From positions 1-9,518 of the forward strand of contig CALGUT010000172.1 in NCBI GenBank assembly GCA_937920335.1: DNA of 9,518 bases. Direction: 5' to 3'. The notes beneath the pieces are model-generated. The model did no database searches. It was not told the DNA's origin and was given only the letters and a program-made list of their open reading frames with translations. The translations under genes and the position numbers were made by a program. Origin of the DNA: an uncultured Opitutales bacterium. Its GTDB lineage: Bacteria > Verrucomicrobiota > Verrucomicrobiia > Opitutales > UBA2995. Below are positions 1 to 6,833 of the stretch, piece by piece (positions within the stretch are counted from its first letter, which is position 1; every line of letters starts with the position of its first letter).

Positions 1-658
1 CCAATTCCCGACGGACAGCAGGCAAACACTCCAACAAACGATCATACCCCTTATAGCCTTCCGTCGCTGATAAACGAGCTACTGTAAGTATAATTTTACA
101 AGAATCAGCAACCCCCAGACGCTTCCTCAGGTCCCCCTGGCTATTTACTTTAACTACAAATTTATCATCAGATACGGTGTTAAGAATCAGACCGACTCTA
201 TCAGAACTAACACCCAAATCAGTGACCAGAGATTGCGTCCAACGGCTGACACATAGAACCCGGCCTGCACTGACCAAAGCCTTCCTCCGTGATTTAGAAA
301 TCGCAGAAGTCACCTCAATCCCATGGGCGACTATTATATAAGGAATCTCTAACCAATTATAGATCAGAAGCGCTACCGGGCCAAAATTCACATGGGTAGA
401 AATAATCAGACGCGGCCTGTCAATCAGAGCCCTGAAAATAAGTAGAATTACAAAGATTGGCGTTTGAAGAAACCCAGCGAGATTCCCGGTTCCCCATAAT
501 TTTCTATTCCCAAAAGAACCGCTGTCGTCGAACTTGCCGAATAAGATAACTTCCCCCTCCACGGCAAAAGAGAGCTCCTTACTGAATTGCGTAATCCCAC
601 CACCAAAGCCAGTAAACGAAGGAGCCCAAAGATGAATTGTTTCGGGTTTAGGGCTCAC
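1..658 (-). CDS. GT4-family glycosyltransferase, 3' end cut off by window edge
   Basis: This is the N-terminal 219 codons of a predicted GT-B fold glycosyltransferase; the frame stays open to the window edge. I chose the GTG at 658-656 because an in-frame TAA lies two codons upstream. Visible features are a glycine-rich donor/acceptor loop near residues 17-22 (GFGGGI), the pattern ISTHVNFGP at 85-94, VAHGIEV at 110-116, and LTVARLS followed by GYKGYD at 191-206. That last block is typical of the start of the C-terminal Rossmann domain in GT4 enzymes (ARL...YKG..R). The donor-binding E-X7-E region would lie beyond the window. No signal peptide is seen, so it is probably cytoplasmic or peripheral at the inner membrane. 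It overlaps the 3' end of the polymerase gene by 11 bases, which suggests translational coupling. Upstream there is only a poor GGA-like element about 15 bases away. Sugar specificity is unknown. Confidence 0.88.
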   Translation of the reverse strand, partial: MSPKPETIHLWAPSFTGFGGGITQFSKELSFAVEGEVILFGKFDDSGSFGNRKLWGTGNLAGFLQTPIFVILLIFRALIDRPRLIISTHVNFGPVALLIYNWLEIPYIIVAHGIEVTSAISKSRRKALVSAGRVLCVSRWTQSLVTDLGVSSDRVGLILNTVSDDKFVVKVNSQGDLRKRLGVADSCKIILTVARLSATEGYKGYDRLLECLPAVRREL

Positions 659-2057
659 GATTTAATTCGGTTTCCGAAAGCAACTCTCCTTTTCGACGCG
701 ATTCAAAGAACTTGAAATATACGTTTAGCCCTACCGATAAAATCCCGGCTGAAACACACGAAGATACCACTTCCGCCATGGAACCATTCGGCTGGATCAT
801 AACAAGCATTGGCAGCACCCAAAGGATAAAGCCCACGAGATTCCTCCTATCAAGACAAATCCCTGATTTTATATCCAAGTACCTGATTAAACAGCCCAGT
901 AAGAACATTCCAACAACGACCCCTTTGTGCCCGAAGTTAAAGTACAACTCTAATATTTGACCCACTCCAAAACTAGAGTTTTCCGACATGGTCATTCCCG
1001 TGTAGTCCGAGACCATAGAGCCACTCCCCCCTATAGTAGGTTTCCCCGGCCATACGATCCTTGGTATCCAAGAAATCAATGCAAACCAGATCGTTTCTCC
1101 TTTCGCAAATTCTTCTCCCCCCATCGACATATAATCGACGGATCGGCCCACAAAGTGATTCTGATTTAGCCTCATATCTATCCGCTCTAAATGCTCATTG
1201 TCGGTGATATCAAAGAACTCCCAATCACTAAAACTATCAAATACTCTGGAGACCCTGGAATCCATCCCCTGATTCCCCCAAACAACATCTCTGATCTCTT
1301 CCCTATCCCTGGAATAAGTCACCCAGACAGACAAACCGAGATACGTTAATAAGAGACCTGAAACAACTACCAACAGCCGTTGCTTAACAAACGGAGCGGA
1401 AAATACGACGACCATTATAAATGATGCAGTTCCAAAACCGATAAACCCTCCCATCACAGTCGAAGTAATCGGAAATATTAAAGAAGCCCCTATCCATCGG
1501 ATTACCCCTCCATTATTTCCTTTCTTCCAGGCGGTCCATGCCGCAAGGATAAAACCAATCGTGGCCAATCGTTGTCCCGCCGAAACAAGCGCTCCAACCG
1601 AAGGAATACTACCTAATAAAGGAGAAAGAACTACCGAAAACATTAATCCCGATAACAATACCGGGATATATTTTATCACCCGAGGTTTTTGAGCGCGCGC
1701 AAATCGAATTGCTCTTCGGAGGAGCAAGCGGTCCATAGCGAGGACCCCCACTACAAATGCACCAAACCCCTGAACAGACGGGATAAACCCGAGATAGGTC
1801 ATTTCTACAGACCATCCGCCATGCACCAGATAAAGATGCTGAGGCTCATACCAGGGAAGGCAGTATATGAAACCACCAAACAGGTGATTTAGAGAAAATA
1901 AGGATGCATATATAAGTGGCCCACTTGATCCTGGCAATCTGGCCTTTATTCTGTGCCACAAAAGTACAGCTACAAGAAACAACCACCCAACGACCATCCA
2001 CGATAGCCGGGATCGCATGACATCATCTGTAAGAATAATTTGCTGCGATATATCCAT
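648..2057 (-). CDS. Wzy-like oligosaccharide repeat-unit polymerase (integral membrane protein)
   Basis: A 469-residue, strongly hydrophobic protein with roughly ten predicted membrane segments, for example about residues 19-35, 47-66, 88-108, 131-150, 187-220, 227-247, 376-392 and 404-421. A large hydrophilic stretch covers about 249-325. In many O-antigen polymerase-like proteins such a loop is periplasmic and carries functional arginines; R250, R252, R256, R296 and R315 lie here. The motif IPRIVWPGKP (331-340), followed by ELYFNFGHKG (380-389), is characteristic of the O-antigen polymerase/ligase-like family. The expected role is joining undecaprenyl-linked repeat units at the periplasmic face of the inner membrane. 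A ligase or an unrelated polymerase (for example for exopolysaccharide) is the alternative, since sequence identity in this family is low. The start at 2057 has only a weak AGG six bases upstream; M14 is a possible later start. The gene follows the CgeB-like gene by 27 bases and overlaps the next gene. Confidence 0.8.
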   Translation of the reverse strand: MDISQQIILTDDVMRSRLSWMVVGWLFLVAVLLWHRIKARLPGSSGPLIYASLFSLNHLFGGFIYCLPWYEPQHLYLVHGGWSVEMTYLGFIPSVQGFGAFVVGVLAMDRLLLRRAIRFARAQKPRVIKYIPVLLSGLMFSVVLSPLLGSIPSVGALVSAGQRLATIGFILAAWTAWKKGNNGGVIRWIGASLIFPITSTVMGGFIGFGTASFIMVVVFSAPFVKQRLLVVVSGLLLTYLGLSVWVTYSRDREEIRDVVWGNQGMDSRVSRVFDSFSDWEFFDITDNEHLERIDMRLNQNHFVGRSVDYMSMGGEEFAKGETIWFALISWIPRIVWPGKPTIGGSGSMVSDYTGMTMSENSSFGVGQILELYFNFGHKGVVVGMFLLGCLIRYLDIKSGICLDRRNLVGFILWVLPMLVMIQPNGSMAEVVSSCVSAGILSVGLNVYFKFFESRRKGELLSETELNREP

Positions 2058-2064
2058 TAGAAAC

Positions 2065-2088
2065 CTAGAAGCCGATTAATCCTTCTAG
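2065..2088 (-). promoter_or_regulatory. Intergenic hairpin overlapping a stop codon and a weak ribosome site
   Basis: A perfect 7-base inverted repeat, CTAGAAG / CTTCTAG on the transcribed strand, encloses a 10-base loop. The 5' arm contains the TAG stop of the upstream CgeB-like gene (2087-2085). The 3' arm contains part of the only Shine-Dalgarno-like AGG (2066-2064) of the polymerase gene. No U-run follows, so it is not an intrinsic terminator. I infer that it could couple polymerase translation to ribosomes finishing the upstream gene. The repeat is seen; the function is a guess. Confidence 0.35.
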
Positions 2089-3092
2089 TCAGATATCATA
2101 GTCTCCAACCGGTCAGTATAAGTGTGATGACCTAACTCTATGTGTTTACGCAGCCGTTTTCCCATCTTTCCCGCAGCTTCAGGGTTCATTAAAAACCACT
2201 GCAATTTTTCTAGCAGATCCGCGTCACTATCAAAATAACGGACCACATCCCCTTCATCACCAAAAAGCTCCCGATGCTCCACCGTCCCTTCCACTAACGC
2301 TGGTGCCCCGATAGCAGCTACCTCAAATGTCCTCATAGCGTGCCCATCCCGATTGGAGCGTCTGCCCAACGTTAACGCGCAAGTAGTATTCGACAACACA
2401 TGACGGACGGTCTCAGAAGTCGCAATCCCTCTTGCGGCTGACTTGGTACTACTAAACCTTTCCCAATAGCCGCCCCACAGGCTTACATCAATCCCGCTAT
2501 AAATCAGTTTGCCAATCATTGGAACACGGTCCTTGTCAGCTCCACCAACAAAGGCCACATCCGACCGCCATTTACCGGGATCCTTATCAACAGGAAAATG
2601 AACTGCCGGCTGATAGGCGAAAGGCAACCAAGAGACTGAGCGGCACCCTAACTCATCAAAGTCCTTTAGATTTGCTCTACGAGGTGAATATAGCCGGTCA
2701 TACGCCGTTAAAGCCTTTAAAAACCACGAGGAGCGATGAGCGGGATTCCAGGGGTCATCCGTAGAAAAGTTAACTACGATTGAGCCCATCGCCTTTATAG
2801 TGGTTATGTCTTTCCGGACCAGCGGAGCAAGACCCGTTGTAATTACAATATCAGGGCGCCAATCTGAAACGCGCCTTACCACCGACTGCGAGAAACCGTA
2901 TAGGTTGATAGGTTGCTTACGTAACATCCACAATGAGCGTCGCAGAATCCTGTTCCCTTTCATGGATGCTCTGGAATCGATTATCTGAATATCCAACCCG
3001 AGATCCACTCCCGAATCTAAAAAAAACCGACCCACATGAATCGGATCATCAACACCCACAATAAGAACTTTCATTACATTTATATCAGACAT
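2085..3092 (-). CDS. CgeB-like glycosyltransferase
   Basis: A 335-residue predicted glycosyltransferase resembling the CgeB/YkvP group, with GT-B fold and a C-terminal Glyco_trans_1_2-type domain. Supporting blocks are MKVLIVGVDDP at the N-terminus (7-17), VNFSTDDPWN (107-116; the S/T-DDPW block is characteristic of this group), SDVAFVGG (177-184), LTLGRRSNRDGH (240-251), and MRTFEVAAIGAP (253-264) followed by E275 and YFDSDADLLEKL. R254 and E257 occupy the positions of the R..E pair near the donor site. It likely transfers a sugar to the growing lipid-linked oligosaccharide in the cytoplasm. A TGA directly precedes the ATG at 3092, so no longer start exists. M7 (ATG at 3074) would give a start right at the first beta strand. 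Neither start has a recognisable Shine-Dalgarno. It sits 42 bases after the upstream GT4 gene and 27 bases before the polymerase gene. Confidence 0.85.
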   Translation of the reverse strand: MSDINVMKVLIVGVDDPIHVGRFFLDSGVDLGLDIQIIDSRASMKGNRILRRSLWMLRKQPINLYGFSQSVVRRVSDWRPDIVITTGLAPLVRKDITTIKAMGSIVVNFSTDDPWNPAHRSSWFLKALTAYDRLYSPRRANLKDFDELGCRSVSWLPFAYQPAVHFPVDKDPGKWRSDVAFVGGADKDRVPMIGKLIYSGIDVSLWGGYWERFSSTKSAARGIATSETVRHVLSNTTCALTLGRRSNRDGHAMRTFEVAAIGAPALVEGTVEHRELFGDEGDVVRYFDSDADLLEKLQWFLMNPEAAGKMGKRLRKHIELGHHTYTDRLETMISD

Positions 3093-3134
3093 TCAAAAGC
3101 GCATTCGACAACGGTCGTTGATCCATTCCAGCAC

Positions 3135-4379
3135 TTAGTTCGCTGGTAAATCAACGGCTTGATCAAGAGCATCAAACATAGCCCTTTTGAGACAGTCGAC
3201 AGTCACTGAGGAGTTGTATCCCACTATATGCTTCTCAGCCTGTAAGCCTAGCTCAGCACTCAACTCCTTGTTTTCCATAAATAACTTCATTCGTTCAGCA
3301 AGATCACTCACATCATCCCATTGATGAATATAACCGGTTTCGCCTTCTAACACCAAATCTCGTCGACAGCCGGTCCTGTTACTTACGATACAGGGCAGCC
3401 CCCACTGCATCGCTTCATTCACTACCAGCCCCCAGGTATCATAGGAAGTCGGTAAGACGAAAACATCGGCCGCTGAAAAGTACTTCCCCAATTCACTTTG
3501 ATTCACAAACCCCGGCATAATTAACCGCTCCCCGAGACTCGGGCGCAAAGCGGATTCGACGTCAGCTGCCAACTCACCTGACCCCAGATAACACAGTACA
3601 AAACGGCTATCGTCAGCGAAGCGTTTAGCCGCTTCAGCCAACAACAAGGGTTGCTTCCTGGGAATAAGCTTACCGCTAAACACAAACATCACTTGATCAT
3701 CAGAAAGCCCCAGAGAACTTCGAGCCTGGTCTCTCGCAAATTCTTTTCGTTGCTGCTCGATCAAAGAAGAATCAATCGAGTACGGCGTGATCGTCATACG
3801 ATCATCAGATATTCCACGACTGCGTAAATGATCTACACCATCCAGTCCGATAGGGCAAAAGTGGTCTACACGACCATAAAACCATTTTAAATATTGCTGC
3901 TTCAGTAAATCCTTCCACCAGCGACGCCCGGGAAGCGGCATATTCGTAAACTCGCCCCGCAACACTATGTTGTAGCGAAATCGCTTTCGGCGTCGTATTA
4001 ATTGCCGCGCATAGCGATGCGTGTACCCATGCAAAAATACTAAATCAAATTGTTGCTCGGCCAAAAATGCGTCAATGTTCTCGATGGAGCAACGGTCGAC
4101 TCGTGAAATACTTTCCCGGGCTAAAAAGGTACTCTCATAGCCCTCGAGAAGAGGCACATCCCAGGTTACCGGTCTTCCAAAACCAGGATCAACGGCATCA
4201 CTAACGCCCTGTTCGCTAAAGAAATATACTTTAACATCAAACGCTGGATCGGCTGCCAACCCACGCCATAAACAGACATGGTATTGCACCGGATGCGTTA
4301 CAAATATCCCAACTTTCGAACGCTTACGACCACTGATCTGCCTTTCCAATATAGATAAGTCTCCTGCTAATTTTTGCAT
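3135..4379 (-). CDS. GT4-family glycosyltransferase
   Basis: A 414-residue GT-B fold enzyme. The N-terminal Rossmann domain starts at VGIFVTHPVQYH (23-34), followed by DPGFGRPVTWDVPLLEGY (64-81), an acceptor-side block I recognise from many GT4 proteins of surface-polysaccharide loci. The C-terminal domain carries FSGKLIPRKQP (234-244; K/R contacts to donor phosphates are expected here), GSGEL (266-270), PGFV (289-292) and the catalytic stretch SYDTWGLVVNEAMQWGLP (312-329). Here the usual E-X7-E reads D314-X7-E322, an acceptable variant. It is probably cytoplasmic; no signal peptide is seen. The first 20 residues are unconserved-looking, and a TTG at 4349-4347 is an alternative start (see the ribosome-site entry). 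From the ATG, it overlaps the upstream GT4 gene by 13 bases. Donor sugar is unknown. Confidence 0.92.
   Translation of the reverse strand: MQKLAGDLSILERQISGRKRSKVGIFVTHPVQYHVCLWRGLAADPAFDVKVYFFSEQGVSDAVDPGFGRPVTWDVPLLEGYESTFLARESISRVDRCSIENIDAFLAEQQFDLVFLHGYTHRYARQLIRRRKRFRYNIVLRGEFTNMPLPGRRWWKDLLKQQYLKWFYGRVDHFCPIGLDGVDHLRSRGISDDRMTITPYSIDSSLIEQQRKEFARDQARSSLGLSDDQVMFVFSGKLIPRKQPLLLAEAAKRFADDSRFVLCYLGSGELAADVESALRPSLGERLIMPGFVNQSELGKYFSAADVFVLPTSYDTWGLVVNEAMQWGLPCIVSNRTGCRRDLVLEGETGYIHQWDDVSDLAERMKLFMENKELSAELGLQAEKHIVGYNSSVTVDCLKRAMFDALDQAVDLPAN
4361..4365 (-). promoter_or_regulatory. Shine-Dalgarno AGGAG inside the annotated 5' end (alternative TTG start)
   Basis: AGGAG is the best ribosome-binding match in the neighbourhood, but it lies 15 bases inside the gene if the ATG at 4379 is used. 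That ATG has no recognisable site upstream. AGGAG precedes an in-frame TTG (4349-4347) by 11 bases, a somewhat long spacing. Starting there gives a 404-residue protein that still includes the whole first Rossmann strand, and it removes the 13-base overlap with the previous gene. Which start is used cannot be settled from sequence alone. Confidence 0.4.
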
Positions 4380-5500
4380 TTTTGATTCAAGTAGTCTGAG
4401 TAGCGTTCTCCATAAGCCTTCCAGGATAACTCTTCTCTCTTATTCTCTAACAAATCTCGTACAACCATTTGATGTTTCCTACTCCAGGAAAGCGCCGCAT
4501 CAATCGCCAAAGCCAATTCATTCTCATTCCCTGGCGTAATGGCCGTGATGATAGGACGACCCAACCGGGTCAACTTCGCTAAATCTTGCGCACCAGATCT
4601 TGTCGACCCTGCTACCGGAAGTCCGCAGGCTAAGGCTTGTGCTTGAACCATAGCAAGACCCTCCTCATGAGAAGGCATGGCAAAGATTCGAGCTTGGGAA
4701 TAATATTGCGGCAACATGTTTTGTGCAACTGGCTCTACATGCTGAAACCGGTCATTCTTTGGCAACTCAATATCGCCAACTGGACCCACATGTAAGAGCG
4801 TTAATCCCAGTTTATTCAGAACAACCTCTGCGAGCATATCACTCCCCTTACGTCTACACCATAAACCAACCATAATCACATCAAAAGGAGCATCCGAAAG
4901 CCTCGTAGGCTGAAACTCTTCTAAATTAACCCCATAAGGATTTCGGAACAATCGTGAAGAATCGGTTTGTCTATTTAGGAAACTCTCTTCTACGTGCATA
5001 GAGCCAACTACTATGGTATCTGCTATATCGTAGCCACGCAGTTCCCGCTTAATTGTCCAAGGAGAAACACTAGCAGTTCCAGGCTTCTCAATATTCTCCA
5101 ATATTTGTTTTTGAGAAAGGATATGCCGACTGCCTCGCTCAAGAAGTATTTTTGAACCTTTCTCTTTGGCAGCCAAAAGAGATTTTAGACACAACCCGGA
5201 CATACCTATGAAGACCTCACCCGGTTGAGCAATCCGAGAAAAACGAGCGTCTAGGATCCGCATAGTCTGACGATCCAACCTCTGATTAAAACTTGGTTGT
5301 AATTTCAACTTTCGTTGAGCAAATAGAAATGGCAAAACCCAGCCTAAGTAACACCGCTGATTGCTCCGAGGAATACCGAAACCCTCCAGCCTTCTCTTAG
5401 GAACAATTGAATGAAACACCACATCGTGCCCTAAGCCAATCAGTTCCCTTGCGAGATCAGCCACATGAAACCGGCCAGAAGTACAAATTGTGATTCTCAT
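4367..5500 (-). CDS. GT4-family glycosyltransferase (E-X7-Q variant)
   Basis: A 377-residue GT-B enzyme. The N-terminal domain begins MRITICTSGRFH and carries ELIGLGHDV (19-27), a typical GT4 opening. KILLERGSRH lies at 117-126 and FRNPYGVNLEEF at 185-196 (the NP.GVd..F linker motif). The C-terminal domain shows IMVGLWCRRKGSDML (209-223), HVGPVG (237-242) and SHEEGLAMVQAQALACGLP (277-295). In that last block the second glutamate of the usual E-X7-E is glutamine (E280, Q288). I recall the same EGLA-V--QALA form from a subset of GT4 enzymes, so it need not mean inactivity. The ATG at 5500 overlaps the TGA of the upstream gene in a 4-base ATGA arrangement, which implies translational coupling. 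AAGG lies only two bases from the ATG. It is a likely cytoplasmic enzyme acting on a lipid-linked repeat unit. Confidence 0.92.
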   Translation of the reverse strand: MRITICTSGRFHVADLARELIGLGHDVVFHSIVPKRRLEGFGIPRSNQRCYLGWVLPFLFAQRKLKLQPSFNQRLDRQTMRILDARFSRIAQPGEVFIGMSGLCLKSLLAAKEKGSKILLERGSRHILSQKQILENIEKPGTASVSPWTIKRELRGYDIADTIVVGSMHVEESFLNRQTDSSRLFRNPYGVNLEEFQPTRLSDAPFDVIMVGLWCRRKGSDMLAEVVLNKLGLTLLHVGPVGDIELPKNDRFQHVEPVAQNMLPQYYSQARIFAMPSHEEGLAMVQAQALACGLPVAGSTRSGAQDLAKLTRLGRPIITAITPGNENELALAIDAALSWSRKHQMVVRDLLENKREELSWKAYGERYSDYLNQKCKN

Positions 5501-6660
5501 TTCCTTGCACTCAGTCCCATTTCCGTAAGAACTGTCTCAAACTGCTTTTCGTAGTTCCAATCAGTGATAATCCTATCCCTACCCTTTTGACCCATTTCGG
5601 AAACTAAACTTGGATTCTCATATAACCATCTAAGCGTATTTGCTATAGAATCGGGACAATGAGAATTAGTAGACCTAGCATATCCTGGAGTCTCAAACAT
5701 TTCGATCCATTCAGGGCTATCATTTACAATTAGCGCAAGACCTGAACTTAAATAGTCAAAAGACTTATTACTCGCACCAGCAAGGTGCTGAAGATTAAGA
5801 TCATTGGATTCATTCTTATAACAATTCCACCCCACATGCATTCCCTTAATTTGCTCCCTCAGCTCAAAATGGGAAAACGAACCGGGAAGCTCTAGATTTA
5901 CAAGCGAACCAGAGGCGGCTTTCCGCAGAGCATTGCTTGCACCGGACGATCCGATGGTTTCGTAGCCAACAGCTCGGATAATGATCGGAACTCCACTTCT
6001 TTTGGCACCCTCAATCAAAGTTAAAGGAATCCTCTCCAAGTTGATCGATCCATGGTAATAAAGTTTCAAAGGTTCGCCAGCTTGCCTCTCATGATGAAAA
6101 TAATCATCGGGAATGTCAGCTTTCAAGGGACAATTCCAGACACAATGAAAAGGGCGGTTCGAACCAGTATCTTGCTTTACGAATTGGATTCGCTGATGTT
6201 GCGGAACGACAACCATATCAGCCTTAAGTGCTAAGGAATTACGACAACGATTTACCCACTTCATTAACAAGGAGGACCCAGCTTCGGAAGAGGGACTATC
6301 GTGCTCGTGATAAATAATCTTATATCCAATTTTTTTCAAAAAAAGTCCCACCGGAGTGGCCATCATATCGGAAACGTAAATCCAATCTGGCTTGAATGCT
6401 CGAGCAATCATAAAACTCTTCCAAATATACCGGATAAAGTGCAACTTTTGCTTAATCCCCCTATCTTCTGAATTCATTAACTCAACGATGATTTTATCAT
6501 GCATCTTGAAAGTAAAATTACCGGTCCCACTTGAACGGATTCCAAAAAACAATATATCGTACCCTAAATCGCCTAATATCCTTGAGCTGTTTTCTAACGG
6601 CGGGTAAGCGGTCGGATTTGTATACTGCAGATAAAGCACCTTCTTTGCATTAACTATCAT
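5497..6660 (-). CDS. GT4-like glycosyltransferase
   Basis: A 387-residue GT-B type protein. The N-terminal domain shows KKVLYLQYTNP (6-16), PDWIYVSDMMATPVG (91-105) and the loop YHEHDSPSSE (117-126), which matches the conserved YE.HD/YH.HE turn of GT4 enzymes. The C-terminal domain begins at LKLYYHGSINLERIP (198-212) and carries GASNKSFDYLSSGLALIVND (305-324), the nK..dYl..G.p.i donor-site block. An obvious E-X7-E pair is not present; the NK..D block replaces it, as in several related GT4 groups. It is the first gene of the compact block and follows a 173-base gap. Its GAGGT directly abuts the ATG with no spacer. GTG at codon 8 is a possible alternative start but has no better site. The gene is AT-richer (two 60-base samples at 37% G+C) than the two genes downstream of it (samples at 52-58%). 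Confidence 0.85.
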   Translation of the reverse strand: MIVNAKKVLYLQYTNPTAYPPLENSSRILGDLGYDILFFGIRSSGTGNFTFKMHDKIIVELMNSEDRGIKQKLHFIRYIWKSFMIARAFKPDWIYVSDMMATPVGLFLKKIGYKIIYHEHDSPSSEAGSSLLMKWVNRCRNSLALKADMVVVPQHQRIQFVKQDTGSNRPFHCVWNCPLKADIPDDYFHHERQAGEPLKLYYHGSINLERIPLTLIEGAKRSGVPIIIRAVGYETIGSSGASNALRKAASGSLVNLELPGSFSHFELREQIKGMHVGWNCYKNESNDLNLQHLAGASNKSFDYLSSGLALIVNDSPEWIEMFETPGYARSTNSHCPDSIANTLRWLYENPSLVSEMGQKGRDRIITDWNYEKQFETVLTEMGLSARK

Positions 6661-6665
6661 ACCTC
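6661..6665 (-). promoter_or_regulatory. Shine-Dalgarno GAGGT with zero spacing to ATG
   Basis: GAGGT touches the ATG at 6660 directly. It is a good complement to the 16S tail, but the spacing is far below the usual 5-9 bases. Either initiation is inefficient, or the element is fortuitous and initiation relies on other context. Confidence 0.4.
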
Positions 6666-6798
6666 AAAATAAACGTGATCTAACTTTTTTCTCATAACCA
6701 ATATAATTTACTTTACCTGCTTTTCACTGACTCAAGATCTCACAATTGCATTCTTTGAAAGTTAGTTTAGATCAATCACCTAGGCAGTTTTTTGTAAT

Positions 6799-6811
6799 CT
6801 ATAGAAAATAC
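6799..6811. repeat. 13-base near-direct repeat downstream of the tandem GT2 gene
   Basis: CTATAGAAAATAC here matches CTATAGAATATAC at 8833-8845 at 12 of 13 positions. The two lie on either side of the tandem gene, in the same orientation. Both sit in AT-rich DNA, so chance similarity is possible. Confidence 0.3.
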
Positions 6812-6833
6812 AACATAGATCCTTTTAAACTCC

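Larger units (their letters stand above)
6661..6833 (-). other. AT-rich 173-base gap without a gene
   Basis: It separates the tandem GT2 gene from the compact five-glycosyltransferase and polymerase block. I see no ORF of note; the best is a 5-codon ATG...TAG after TTTAAAAGG. There is no hairpin with a T-run reading toward low coordinates. A TTGAGT...TAAATT pair with a 19-base spacer is too poor to call a promoter. If the downstream block has its own promoter, this is the most likely place for it. The segment also holds one member of a 13-base near-repeat that flanks the tandem gene. Confidence 0.5.

Noticed and set aside
712..1169. Plus-strand ORFs of 82 and 70 codons
   Set aside because: They lie antisense inside the polymerase gene, have no ribosome site and encode no recognisable protein; they are shadows of the minus-strand frame.
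3093..3134. Small ATG-led ORF (13 codons) between the GT4 and CgeB-like genes
   Set aside because: Too short, no conserved feature, and out of frame with the CgeB-like gene.
6695..6740. TTGAGT...TAAATT as a promoter for the compact block
   Set aside because: A 19-base spacer and poor match to both consensus boxes; it cannot be separated from random AT-rich sequence.
6677..6773. Inverted pair GATCTAA (6677-6683) and TTAGATC (6767-6773) in the 173-base gap
   Set aside because: Arms of seven AT-rich pairs separated by more than 80 bases are expected by chance.
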